64,000 nucleotides of DNA from Skermanella sp. TT6 (GCF_016653635.2 NZ_CP067421.1:620001-684000); one strand, 5' to 3'; positions 26,543-34,854 are shown, numbered from the stretch's first letter. Notes: generated from the sequence alone by a model not told the origin. Numbers and translations are program-made.

Positions 26543-26559
26543 TTGTCAAAATTAGACAA
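26543..26559. promoter_or_regulatory. Inverted repeat in the SDR/M20 divergent promoter
   Basis: TTGTC-AAAATTA-GACAA, a perfect 5-bp dyad with a 7-bp AT spacer, 22 bp before the SDR start, inside a 109-bp AT-rich divergent spacer. It could be an operator for both genes. No cognate regulator can be named and no second copy was noticed. Confidence 0.35.
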
Positions 26560-26630
26560 GAGAAAAATCCACATATCTCAGTCTTTGGCAATGAAAAAGA
26601 TCGAGAGCTTCAAATAAAACTAAAGTCAAA

Positions 26631-27875
26631 ATGGTGATGGTAATGATCCCAACTCAAGTCGTCGATGATGACCTGATCCGGGAGGTCAGTCAGGCCGTCG
26701 AGGAGCGCCGGGGTGAACTGCTCGATCTGTGCCGTGCCCTGGTCGAGACGCCCAGCGCCAATCCTCCCGGCGACACGACGGGGGTGGCGGCGATCCTCGG
26801 GGCCTATCTCGCCGGCCAGGGCATCGCCAGCCGCACCGCCGGCCGCAGCGCGATCAAGCCGAACCTGGTCGCCGAGATCGCCGGCCGCGGGCAGGGCCGA
26901 CACCTGATCTTCAACGTGCATCTCGACACGCTGCAACCGGGGAACGAGTCGGACTGGACCGTGCCGATCCATCGGATGACCCGGCGCGACGGGCGCCTCC
27001 ACGGGCTCGGCATCGGCAACATGAAGGGGGCCGTCGCGGCGCAGGCGCTGGCGACCGCCCTGCTGGCCCGGCGGTTCGGCGACTGGTCCGGCCGGATCAG
27101 CTTCACCGCCGTCGCGGACGAGACGGTTTTCGGGCCGGACGGCGCGGCCTTCCTGCTGGAGGATGACCGGAGCCTGATCGGCGACGCGGTGATCTGCGGC
27201 GAAGGTCCGGGGCGGCTCGGCCTCGCCCTGGCCGAGAAGGGCGTGTGCTGGCTGGAGATCGAGGCGCGGGCGCCGTCGCGCCAGGGCATGCTGGCACGCC
27301 GCGGCGAATCCGCCATCGTCCGGCTAGCCGCGGTGATCGGCGAGCTGGATGCCTTGAACGAATTGCGGGTCGACCCGCCGGCGGAGATCGCCTCGGTCGC
27401 GCGCGACGGCGACGACGGGCTGCGCCTGTCGGTCAATCCGGGGACCATCGCCGGCGGCTATTTCGTCAGCCAGATGGCCCCGAAGGCCAGCGTCGCCGTC
27501 GATTTCAGGATTCCTCCAGGCCTGACGGTGGAGGCGGTCGAGGCCAGGGTCGCCGCGATCGTCGCCCGCTATCCCGACATGTCCTTCAGCCGCATCAAGG
27601 CTTGGGACCCCAACTGGACCGGTATGGCGACGCCGGTCGCCCAGGCGCTCGCGCAGGCCCACGGGCGGATCCGGGGTGAAACGGCGCGGACCGTCGTCCG
27701 GCTGCCGGCCAGCGATGCCAGCAGATGGCGGGCGCTGGGGGTGCCCGCCATCTGCTACGGACCGCAGGCCGACACGGTTTCCGGCGTGGACGACCATGTC
27801 CTGGAGCAGGATCTGCTGGATTGCGCGAAGATCTACACGCTGGCCGCCCTGTCCTTTCTGCGGCGGTCGTCGTGA
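26631..27875 (+). CDS. M20 family peptidase/deacylase homologue with altered metal-binding motifs
   Basis: A 414-residue member of the ArgE/DapE/carboxypeptidase G2 family. The first metal motif HLD is intact (His97, Asp99 in NVHLDTLQPG). The bridging-ligand motif, usually G-x-x-DMKG, here reads GIGNMKG with Asn130, and the usual catalytic Glu-Glu pair reads ADETV (one Glu, E164). The C-terminal DDHVLEQD His is present. It may therefore bind one metal or work on an unusual amide. An ATG repeat (26631, 26637, 26643) leaves the exact start open; no good ribosome site is seen for any. Confidence 0.82.
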   Translation: MVMVMIPTQVVDDDLIREVSQAVEERRGELLDLCRALVETPSANPPGDTTGVAAILGAYLAGQGIASRTAGRSAIKPNLVAEIAGRGQGRHLIFNVHLDTLQPGNESDWTVPIHRMTRRDGRLHGLGIGNMKGAVAAQALATALLARRFGDWSGRISFTAVADETVFGPDGAAFLLEDDRSLIGDAVICGEGPGRLGLALAEKGVCWLEIEARAPSRQGMLARRGESAIVRLAAVIGELDALNELRVDPPAEIASVARDGDDGLRLSVNPGTIAGGYFVSQMAPKASVAVDFRIPPGLTVEAVEARVAAIVARYPDMSFSRIKAWDPNWTGMATPVAQALAQAHGRIRGETARTVVRLPASDASRWRALGVPAICYGPQADTVSGVDDHVLEQDLLDCAKIYTLAALSFLRRSS

Positions 27876-27883
27876 CCGGCGCG

Positions 27884-28627
27884 TCAGACCGCGGAGTAGC
27901 CGCCGTCCACGACGATCGAGCCGCCGGTCACGTAGCGCGCCGCGGCGGACGCGAGGAACAGCACCACCCCGGCGACGTCGGCCGGCTCGCCCTGGCGCCG
28001 CATCGGGATGCTCCGCACCAGCGACTGTTCCGCCGCGCCGGGATCGGGCTGGAACGACCAGAAAGGTGCGTTGAAGGGCGTTTCGATCCATCCCGGCAGG
28101 ATGCAGTTGACCCGGATGCCGTCCGGCGAGAGTTCGTCGGCGAGGCTGCGCGCAAGGCCGAGGAGACCGGCCTTCGTCGCATGGTATGCCGGCATGCCGG
28201 CATGGCCCCGCAAGGCGCCGGTCGAGGACGTGAAGATCACGCTGGGGTTCCCCGATACCCGCAGATGAGGGGCGGCGGCCTGGGTCAGCAGGAAGGGGGC
28301 CCGCAGATTGACCGCGAGGCTGCGGTCCCAGGCATCGGCGGTCCAGTCGGCGAGCGGCGCGGAGCGAAGGATCCCGGCATTGGCGAAAACGGTGTCGAGC
28401 CCGCCGAACGCAGCCACCGCGGCCTGGACCGCCGCCCCGGGGGCGGCAGGATCGGCAAGATCGCAGGCGAAGGCCGCGCCCCGGCCCGCAAACTGCTCGC
28501 CGGCCGCCCTTTCGGCTCCGTCGCGGTCGATATCCGCCAGCAGGACGTCGTCTCCTTGCCTTCGGAATGCCCGCATGGTCTCGAGGCCGATGCCGGTGGC
28601 TCCTCCGGCGATGAGTATTCGTGCCAT
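27884..28627 (-). CDS. SDR family oxidoreductase
   Basis: A 247-residue short-chain dehydrogenase with GGATGIG near the N-terminus, NAG at about residue 85, TSST and YHATK active-site blocks, and YVTGGSIVVDGG at the end. ATG 28627 is supported by GAAGGA upstream and by alignment of ARILIAGGATG with family N-termini; the extra 22 residues of the longer frame are polar and unlikely. It faces away from the GGT-like gene and ends 9 bp from the M20 gene end. Confidence 0.87.
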   Translation of the reverse strand: MARILIAGGATGIGLETMRAFRRQGDDVLLADIDRDGAERAAGEQFAGRGAAFACDLADPAAPGAAVQAAVAAFGGLDTVFANAGILRSAPLADWTADAWDRSLAVNLRAPFLLTQAAAPHLRVSGNPSVIFTSSTGALRGHAGMPAYHATKAGLLGLARSLADELSPDGIRVNCILPGWIETPFNAPFWSFQPDPGAAEQSLVRSIPMRRQGEPADVAGVVLFLASAAARYVTGGSIVVDGGYSAV

Positions 28628-28660
28628 CTCTATTCCTTCGGCAGAGTTGCGTTGATATAT

Positions 28661-28670
28661 ATTGTACAAT
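28661..28670. promoter_or_regulatory. Palindrome in SDR/GGT divergent promoter
   Basis: A perfect 10-bp palindrome ATTGTACAAT within an AT-rich 113-bp divergent spacer whose base composition is far below the surrounding GC content, as expected for paired promoters. Candidate operator only. Confidence 0.3.
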
Positions 28671-28740
28671 GGAGATGAAAGATCAATGATCATCTATTTA
28701 GATGAAGTAATTAGTGATTTTGACACCAGTGGGGACTGCC

Positions 28741-30222
28741 ATGATCTTTGACATGTTCTCCAGCCCGGTCAGGCCGGCCCTGCGCGGCGAGAGGGGGGCG
28801 GTGTCAGCCGCCCATCCCTCGGCGACCGCGGCCGGGCAGTGGATGCTGGCCCGCGGCGGATCGGCCGCCGACGCGGTGATCGCCGCCCAGGCGGTGCTAA
28901 GCGTCATCTGCCCGGAAGCCGGCGGCCTCGGCGGCGACGCCTTCTTCATGGCGCGCGACGCCGCCGGACAGGCGGTCGCGGTCAATGCCGCCGGCGCGTC
29001 CGCCGCGGCCGCCGATCCCGCCGTCCGCGTCGGCGAGGACGGGTCGAGCGTGACCGTGCCGGGCATGGTCGCCGGTTGGGGAACGCTGCATGGGCGGTTC
29101 GGACGCCTGCCGCTGTCCGCTGTCCTGGAACCCGCCATCGTTCTGGCGGAATCCGGCTGCCGGGTCCGTCCCCAGCTTGCCCGCGCGGTCGATGCCCAGC
29201 GCTCCCGGCTGGTGCGTGCGGGTGCCGGGGACTGGGCTGTCGTCATCGCTTCCGATGCCGGCGCCGTGCTCCGCCAGCCCGAGCTGGCGCGTACCCTGCG
29301 GTCGATCGCGCAGGAGGGGCCGCGCTGGTTCTATGACGGACCGCTGGCCCGGACCATCGCCGGCCGCGTCTCGGCCTGCGGCGGCCGGCTGGATGCCGGT
29401 GACTTCGCCCGCCACGACAGTGTCGTGGTCGCGCCGGTCTCGCTGTCCTGGCGCGGCGCGACCGTCCATGTCCAGCCGCCCGCTTCCCAGGGCGTCCTGC
29501 TGGCGATGGCCCTGAAGGGCCTGGACCGTCTGGCCGATATCCCGGCGGATCGGCTCGACCATGCCTGTGTCGAGCTGACCGAAGCCGCGTTCGCGTTTCG
29601 CCATCGAGCGGGCGAGGGAGCGGCGTTGCTGGACGAACCGCTTGCGGTGGACCTGGACCGGGCGGCGCGGCGCGGCGGGCCTCGGGCCTACCTGCACACG
29701 GCCGGTGCCGCGGCGTCCGATGCGGACGGGCTGGTGATCTCATCCCTGCTCAGCGTATTCGACGATTTCGGGTCCTGCATCCCGGTACCCGAGGGCGGTT
29801 TCGTGCTGAACAACCGGGCGGCCGGCTTCACCCTGGCGCCCAACGATTTCGCGCCGGGCAAGCTGCCCGTCCACACGCTGGCCCCGATCCTCGTGGAGGC
29901 CGACGGCTTCTGCGCGGGGCTTGCGACCCCCGGTGCCGACGGTCAGGTCCAGACGCTGCTGCAGGTCCTGGCCGCGGTGTTCGTCGCCGGCGCCGACCTG
30001 GCGAGCGCCATCGACAAACCCCGCTGGCGCAGCGAGGGCGGAGAGCTGCTGATCGAGCGGGAACACCCGGCCGCGGAGCGGCTGGCGGCGTTGGGGCATG
30101 ACCTGCGTCCCCTGCCGGCCGGCGACATGCGGTTCGGCGGGGTCGTCTGCGCCGGCCTTGCCGGGCAGGCTCCCTTCGCGGTCTCGGATTGGCGGCGGGA
30201 GAACTGGTCGGGCGTCGTCTGA
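28741..30222 (+). CDS. Gamma-glutamyltransferase family protein (Ntn hydrolase)
   Basis: A 493-residue protein with the GGT layout: large-subunit blocks AAHPSATAAGQWML, GGSAADAVIAAQAVLSV and GGLGGDAFFM, then a small-subunit region with NNRAAGF. The self-cleaving nucleophile of GGT is the first Thr of a TTH motif. Here the equivalent region reads HTAGAAASDADG, keeping one Thr (320) but not the TTH signature. Activity as a standard transferase is therefore uncertain; it may be an acylase-like or oxamate-amidohydrolase-like relative. No signal peptide is present, so it is cytoplasmic. ATG 28741 has GGGGA upstream. Confidence 0.82.
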   Translation: MIFDMFSSPVRPALRGERGAVSAAHPSATAAGQWMLARGGSAADAVIAAQAVLSVICPEAGGLGGDAFFMARDAAGQAVAVNAAGASAAAADPAVRVGEDGSSVTVPGMVAGWGTLHGRFGRLPLSAVLEPAIVLAESGCRVRPQLARAVDAQRSRLVRAGAGDWAVVIASDAGAVLRQPELARTLRSIAQEGPRWFYDGPLARTIAGRVSACGGRLDAGDFARHDSVVVAPVSLSWRGATVHVQPPASQGVLLAMALKGLDRLADIPADRLDHACVELTEAAFAFRHRAGEGAALLDEPLAVDLDRAARRGGPRAYLHTAGAAASDADGLVISSLLSVFDDFGSCIPVPEGGFVLNNRAAGFTLAPNDFAPGKLPVHTLAPILVEADGFCAGLATPGADGQVQTLLQVLAAVFVAGADLASAIDKPRWRSEGGELLIEREHPAAERLAALGHDLRPLPAGDMRFGGVVCAGLAGQAPFAVSDWRRENWSGVV

Positions 30223-30518
30223 GGGCATGTTTGGAGCGGGCCGGCCCCAGCCGATTTCCGGCGGCTGTCGGCGTCAACCCTGTCTTTGCCGGTGCCCTGG
30301 CGGCCAGCGGCGAGGGCGATGCCGGCCCAGTGCCTCCTTTGCTGGACCGGATCGCGCTGCCCCTCGTCACGTCATGGTTGGCAAAGGCCGTGACGGCGAC
30401 AGGTTGAAAACCCCGATCTAAGACAAGGGCGCGAAGCCCGCCTTTCCCGGGCGAGCATCCCGTAAACTATTCGGTACGCTTTACTCCCTTCCGCACTTTC
30501 TGATTGTATGATGAACGA
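30223..30518. other. Intergenic region between GGT-like gene and toxin gene
   Basis: A 296-bp convergent spacer. I see no gene with coding features, and no mobile element. A weak GC hairpin near 30430-30455 is followed by no T-run. Confidence 0.45.
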
Positions 30519-30854
30519 TTACCCTGCAATCCCGAGAAATACCGGCAGGGCGCGATTGAGCTGGACCAGTTCGGCATCGCTCAAGCGGCCGAACACGGCC
30601 CCCATGTTTCTCCGCCTGACGGTCGCGATCTTGTCGATCATGAGCCAGGAGGTCTGGCGAAGGTTGTTGGCCGGCGCCGGATCGATGCGCAGTCTCAGCA
30701 ATGGGGCGTCGATGCCGATGGAGGTCAGCAGCGAAACGGTCACGCTGTCGGTTTCCGGAAAATCGTTGGACTGGATGATCACCGCGGGCCGGGGCTTGCC
30801 GTCATAGTCGCCGCCGATCCGACCAGCGATGGTGACCAGATCGCCGCGCCTCAC
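30519..30854 (-). CDS. mazF: MazF/PemK-type mRNA interferase toxin
   Basis: A 111-residue toxin of the CcdB/PemK fold. The N-terminal RRGDLVTIAG followed by GKPRPAVIIQS is the family hallmark, containing the Arg/Asp catalytic region, and the middle carries the usual SVTVSLLTS strand. It cleaves RNA at short sequences. Its GTG start overlaps the antitoxin stop (GTGA), so toxin translation depends on antitoxin translation. Confidence 0.88.
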   Translation of the reverse strand: MRRGDLVTIAGRIGGDYDGKPRPAVIIQSNDFPETDSVTVSLLTSIGIDAPLLRLRIDPAPANNLRQTSWLMIDKIATVRRRNMGAVFGRLSDAELVQLNRALPVFLGIAG

Positions 30855-31063
30855 GGCCTGTCGCCAAGATCCTGGATATCTTCGAGGAAGTCCATGGTGT
30901 CGGCTTTGTCGGGTGCGGCGGCGACGGCACGGGACTGCCGCCGCGCCTCTTCCTTGAACGTGGGGGAGCGGACATCCGGCACCCAGATCTGGATCGGCCT
31001 CAGCCCCTGCGCGCGAAGCTGTGCCCGGTGGGTTCGGACACGGTGACGGACGGTCGAAGGCAT
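30851..31063 (-). CDS. mazE: MazE-family antitoxin (DUF3018 type)
   Basis: A 70-residue protein of the small basic antitoxin family that pairs with PemK toxins: VRTHRAQLRAQGLRPIQIW and VPDVRSPTFKEEARRQS, then an acidic C-terminus (DFLEDIQDL) likely to cover the toxin. First gene of a two-gene operon with a palindromic operator 17 bp upstream. Confidence 0.85.
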   Translation of the reverse strand: MPSTVRHRVRTHRAQLRAQGLRPIQIWVPDVRSPTFKEEARRQSRAVAAAPDKADTMDFLEDIQDLGDRP

Positions 31064-31079
31064 GGCATATCTCCCCAGC

Positions 31080-31093
31080 TGTTACATGTAACA
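31080..31093. promoter_or_regulatory. Perfect palindrome upstream of mazEF
   Basis: TGTTACATGTAACA, a 14-bp perfect palindrome 17 bp before the antitoxin start. Position and symmetry fit autorepression by the antitoxin or the toxin-antitoxin complex, as is usual for such modules. Confidence 0.55.
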
Positions 31094-31299
31094 TAGGCGG
31101 GCCGGGCAGGAATTCACATAGGCCGAAGTTCCCAGGATCCAGACCCGACATAGACATACGGCACCATGGTTGCGATCGTGAGTGAACCGCCCGAAGATCG
31201 GCCGCAGGGCGAAAACGCAACCGGGCCGGAGAATAATCGTGTGGGAGAAGTCCGTGGCGGTGAAGAGGAAGTTCGTAGCGATCGGATCCGGAGATCCCA

Positions 31300-31632
31300 G
31301 TGTCGAGTCCTGAGCGCTATCCGCTGACGCCGGACGGTCGGTACTTCGTGGTCCGGGGCCGGCTGTGGCGCACGAGCAATCCGGACCTCGATCCGGCCGA
31401 GCGTGAACGGCTCGTGCGCGAGCTGATGGCGGCCCGGCGAGCCGTCCGTGCTTCCAGAGGCGAGCCAGTCGCGCTGGCCACGGCACGGACCCACGTCGAT
31501 GCGGCGAAACGGTCGCTGGGCGAACGTGGTCCGGCCTGGTGGACCGACGGATCTCCCGACTACAATCGGCACATGGCGGCGAACACTCCCTACGCGGCCT
31601 GGTTCGCTTCTCTCGGCGAGGAGCAGGCATGA
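31300..31632 (+). CDS. Conserved hypothetical protein
   Basis: A 110-residue soluble protein beginning PERYPLTPDGRYFVVRGRLWR and containing a basic central helix and PAWWTDGSPDYNRHMAAN. I recognise the N-terminal phrase as recurrent in small alphaproteobacterial proteins of unknown function but cannot assign a role. GTG 31300 has GGAG six bases upstream. It sits between mazEF and an IS630 and may be cargo of a variable region. Confidence 0.6.
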   Translation: MSSPERYPLTPDGRYFVVRGRLWRTSNPDLDPAERERLVRELMAARRAVRASRGEPVALATARTHVDAAKRSLGERGPAWWTDGSPDYNRHMAANTPYAAWFASLGEEQA

Positions 31633-31731
31633 CGGGCTGGCGTCGTGCAGCCTCTTCGGCGCGTGGGCCTCGAGACCCCTGTGCTTGTGACCTGTGCAGC
31701 GTTGTCGCGGCACGTCCCGCCAGAGGGCGCC

Positions 31732-32876
31732 TAGTGCATTGACGCCGACAAGGGATTCACACAAGGGCGGCATTGTGCGAGTCTGGGGTCATGGCCCAGA
31801 CAGTCAGCGTCATCGTCAGCCCTGAGGACCGCGCGCGGTTGGCCGCCGTCATCGGGGACCGCAGCCGCCCGCTCAAACACACGCAGCGGGCCCGTATCGT
31901 GCTTCTGTCGGCGGATCGACTGCCGGTCCTGGAAATCGCCCGGCAGACCGGGGTAAGCCGCCCCTCGGTTTGGCGCTGGCAGCGTCGCTTCGCCGAGAAG
32001 GGCGTGGACGTGCTGCTGCGCGAACCCAGCCGCAAGCCGGGCAAGGCTCCGGTCCCGGAGGAGACGGTTCGGCGGATCGTCGCCCTGACCTGCGCGGAAC
32101 CGCCCGGAACGGCGACCCACTGGACCGGGCGGGCGATGGCCGAGGCGGTCGGTCTGAGCCTGCGCACGATCCAGCGGATCTGGGAGGCGCATCGGCTCCA
32201 GCCCCACCGCATCCGCACCTTCAAGCGGTCCAACGATCCGGCCTTCGCCGCCAAGGTCGAGGATGTCGTCGGCCTCTACATGGACCCACCCGCCCACGCG
32301 GTGGTCATATCCATCGACGAGAAATCGCAGATCCAGGCGCTCGACCGCACCCAACCGGGACTGCCGCTGAAGCCGGGAAAATGCGGAACCATGACCCACG
32401 ACTACAAGCGCCACGGCACCACCACCCTGTTCGCGGCCCTGAACGTGCTGGACGGCACCGTGGTCGGCCGCTGCATGAGCCAGCACCGTCATCAGGAGTT
32501 CATCAAGTTCCTCAACGCCGTCGAGCGCGCCGTTCCGGCGGGCAGGATCGTCCATGCCATCCTGGACAACTACGCCACCCACAAGCACCCGAAGGTGCAG
32601 GTCTGGCTGGCCGATCACCCGCGTTGGGTTTTCCATTACACGCCCACCTCGGCGTCCTGGCTGAACGCCGTCGAGGGCTTCTTCTCGACCCTGACCCGCA
32701 AGCGCCTGAAGCGTGGCGTCTTCTCCTCCGTCCCCCAACTGGAGGACGCGATCCGCCGCTTCATCAAGGAGCATAACGGCAAGGCAAAACCCTTCGTCTG
32801 GACCAAGCCCGCCGAGACCATCCTGGAAAAGCTCAGGCGCCTTCCCGCTGCATCCCTTCAATGAGTCGCTGCACTA
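31732..32876 (+). mobile_element. IS630-family insertion sequence, complete
   Basis: A 1145-bp element bounded by TA dinucleotides on both sides, the standard IS630 target duplication. Terminal inverted repeats are imperfect: the left end TAGTGCATTGACGCC and the complement of the right end TAGTGCAGCGACTCA agree at most positions, and both carry AAGGGAT further in. It encodes one intact transposase. The right-hand TA (32875-32876) is also the first TA of the adjoining MITE-like repeat. Confidence 0.85.
31791..32864 (+). CDS. IS630 family transposase
   Basis: A 357-residue DDE transposase. The N-terminal HTH part has LEIARQTGVSRPSVWRWQRRF. The catalytic triad is visible as Asp in VISIDEKSQIQA, Asp in ILDNYATHKH and Glu in WLNAVEGFFSTL. 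No frameshift or stop breaks it, so the element may be active. Start at 31791 is preferred over 31773 because the domain begins there. Confidence 0.92.
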   Translation: MAQTVSVIVSPEDRARLAAVIGDRSRPLKHTQRARIVLLSADRLPVLEIARQTGVSRPSVWRWQRRFAEKGVDVLLREPSRKPGKAPVPEETVRRIVALTCAEPPGTATHWTGRAMAEAVGLSLRTIQRIWEAHRLQPHRIRTFKRSNDPAFAAKVEDVVGLYMDPPAHAVVISIDEKSQIQALDRTQPGLPLKPGKCGTMTHDYKRHGTTTLFAALNVLDGTVVGRCMSQHRHQEFIKFLNAVERAVPAGRIVHAILDNYATHKHPKVQVWLADHPRWVFHYTPTSASWLNAVEGFFSTLTRKRLKRGVFSSVPQLEDAIRRFIKEHNGKAKPFVWTKPAETILEKLRRLPAASLQ

Positions 32877-33049
32877 GAGCCGTGCCCGATCAGATGCGTT
32901 GCGCCATGGGCGCAACCTACGATCGTCAGTTCGCATCACCTCCGCCCTGCATCGAGCCGTAGGTTGCGCCCATGGCGCAACGCTGTGCGGCGGGTGGAAC
33001 GGCCGGCTGCGACGTTCGAAGCGGTTCAACCTGATCGGGGGCCGCTCTA
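32875..33049 (+). repeat. MITE-like repeat, copy A
   Basis: A 175-bp non-coding repeat bounded by TA, with terminal inverted repeats CTAGAGCCGTGCCCGATCAG (32874-32893) and its near-complement at 33031-33050 (17 of 20 match). Inside is a perfect 25-bp inverted repeat, 32897-32921 against 32958-32982, each arm being itself an imperfect palindrome around GCGCCATGGGCGC. An inverted 203-bp copy lies at 54795-54997. The structure is that of a small non-autonomous element, probably moved by a TA-targeting IS630-type transposase. The remaining 98 bp to the bchE operators hold no gene. Confidence 0.8.
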
Positions 33050-33147
33050 GGCCCGCCGCACGGATCCGCTCTCGTCGCTCCTGTCGCCCAGGGTCGTTCC
33101 CGGGTCGCGCAAGCGGCCCCGGCGAGCCGAACAGGGTGGTTGATCCA

Positions 33148-33191
33148 TGTCATTTAATTTTGACATTTAATGATGTCAGAGTTTTTGGACA
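33148..33191 (+). promoter_or_regulatory. Two PpsR/CrtJ-type operators at the bchE promoter
   Basis: Two TGT-N12-ACA palindromes, 33148-33165 and 33174-33191, separated by exactly 8 bp. This is the arrangement to which PpsR/CrtJ binds cooperatively in phototrophic alphaproteobacteria to repress bch and crt genes in air. A perfect -35 hexamer TTGACA (33160-33165) overlaps the first site, so bound repressor would block the polymerase. The bchE start is 17 bp downstream of the second site. Confidence 0.8.
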
Positions 33192-33207
33192 TTCATGGGA
33201 GATCGCC

Positions 33208-34854
33208 ATGCGTATCCTTCTCATTCATCCGAACTACCATTCCGGCGGAGCCGAGATCGCGGGCAACTGGCCGCCGGCTTGGGCGGCGTACCTGACGGGG
33301 GCGCTGAGATCGGCCGGATATTCCGACATCCGTTTCATCGACGCCATGACGAACGATCTGTCGGAGGCGGATCTTCGCGCCATCCTGGCGGACGAGAAGC
33401 CTGACGTGGTCGGCGTTACCGCGATCACTCCCTCGATCTACAAGGCGGAAAGCGTGCTCAGGCTCGTGAAGGATCTGCACCCGGACGCGGTGGCCGTCCT
33501 GGGCGGCGTCCATGGGACCTTCATGTACCAGCAGGTTCTCAGCGAGGCTCCCTGGATCGACGTGATCGTCCGGGGCGAGGGCGAAGAGGTCCTGGTCGAT
33601 CTGATCCGTACGATCGACGAAGGCCGATGGCCGGCCGACCGTCAGGCCGTCAAGGGGATCGCCTTCACGGAGACCGGTCCGGACGGAAAAAGGATCGTCG
33701 CGACGCAAGCCGCCCCCACGATCAAGAATCTCGACGCCATCACGCCCGACTGGAGCATTCTGGAGTGGGAGAAGTACAAATACATTCCTCTGAATGCCCG
33801 CGTGGCTATTCCCAGCATGGCGAGAGGCTGCCCTTTCACCTGCTCCTTCTGTTCGCAGTGGAAGTTCTGGCGGGACTATCGCTTCCCCGATCCGAAGAAA
33901 GTGGTCGATGAGATCGAGACGCTGCACGATCGCTACGACGTCCGGTTCTTCATCCTGGCCGACGAGGAACCGACGATCAATAAGAAGAAGTTCATCGAGT
34001 TCTGTCACGAACTGATCGCGCGCGGCTTGCCGGGAAAAGTCCTTTGGGGAATCAACACGCGGGTGACCGACATCCTGCGCGACGAGAACATCCTTCCGCT
34101 CTATCGCAAGGCCGGCCTTATCCACGTGTCGCTGGGCACGGAAGCGGCGGCGCAGATGAAACTCGACCGCTTCAACAAGGAGACCAGGGTCGCCGATAAC
34201 AAAAAGGCGATCCGCCTTCTACGGGAAGCCGGAATCGTGGTGGAAGCCCAGTTCATCGTCGGATTGGAGAACGAAACTGCGGAAACGCTGGAAGAAACAT
34301 ACAGGATGGCGCTGAGCTGGAAGCCGGATCTGGCGAACTGGGCGATGTACACCCCCTGGCCTTTCACGGCGCTGTTCCAGGAACTGCGGGATAAGGTCGA
34401 GATCTTCGATTTCGAGAAGTACAATTTCGTCACGCCGATCATCAAGCCGGAATCGATGGACAGATCCGAACTTCTGGACCGGGTCATGAGCAACTATCGG
34501 CGTTTCTACATGAGGAAAGCCCTGTTCTCATACCCCTGGTCGGGTACGGGACAGCGGCGGCGATACCTGTTCGGCTGCCTCAAGGCGTTTCTCAAATCCG
34601 GATTCGAGCGCAAATTCTACGATCTGGGCAAGGTCGGCTACTGGGGACCCCAGTCGAAGAAGAGCGTGGATTTCCATTTCGACCGGAGCCGCACCACCGC
34701 GCCGATCCAGGCGGACGACTGGCCATCGAGCGCCGGGCGGAGCGGGAAGACCAGGGCGGCGAAGGGGACGATGCGGGCTTCGGTCAAGGCTTGCGGCGGC
34801 GGCACGGAACAGATGGAGGACGCGGATGAATCCCGTTCCGGCCATCGGGCCTAA
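33208..34854 (+). CDS. bchE: Mg-protoporphyrin IX monomethyl ester anaerobic oxidative cyclase
   Basis: A 548-residue cobalamin-binding radical SAM enzyme that forms ring E of bacteriochlorophyll without oxygen. The B12-binding domain occupies residues about 1-130 ([34 protein letters not shown]). The radical SAM cluster motif C-x3-C-x2-C is in [11 protein letters not shown]. These are close to known BchE. The last 45 residues are polar, Gly/Arg-rich and probably dispensable. ATG 33208 has GGGAGA upstream. It is followed, with 29-bp overlap, by bchJ. Photosynthesis genes other than these two are absent from the window. Confidence 0.93.
   Translation: MRILLIHPNYHSGGAEIAGNWPPAWAAYLTGALRSAGYSDIRFIDAMTNDLSEADLRAILADEKPDVVGVTAITPSIYKAESVLRLVKDLHPDAVAVLGGVHGTFMYQQVLSEAPWIDVIVRGEGEEVLVDLIRTIDEGRWPADRQAVKGIAFTETGPDGKRIVATQAAPTIKNLDAITPDWSILEWEKYKYIPLNARVAIPSMARGCPFTCSFCSQWKFWRDYRFPDPKKVVDEIETLHDRYDVRFFILADEEPTINKKKFIEFCHELIARGLPGKVLWGINTRVTDILRDENILPLYRKAGLIHVSLGTEAAAQMKLDRFNKETRVADNKKAIRLLREAGIVVEAQFIVGLENETAETLEETYRMALSWKPDLANWAMYTPWPFTALFQELRDKVEIFDFEKYNFVTPIIKPESMDRSELLDRVMSNYRRFYMRKALFSYPWSGTGQRRRYLFGCLKAFLKSGFERKFYDLGKVGYWGPQSKKSVDFHFDRSRTTAPIQADDWPSSAGRSGKTRAAKGTMRASVKACGGGTEQMEDADESRSGHRA

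Noticed and set aside
30189..30407. A 72-codon frame after the GGT-like gene
   Set aside because: It overlaps the GGT end, lacks a ribosome site and has no recognisable similarity.
32897..32982. The strong inverted repeat in the MITE taken as an ordinary intrinsic terminator
   Set aside because: No T-run follows, and a second full copy with the same ends at 54.8 kb shows that it is part of a mobile repeat.
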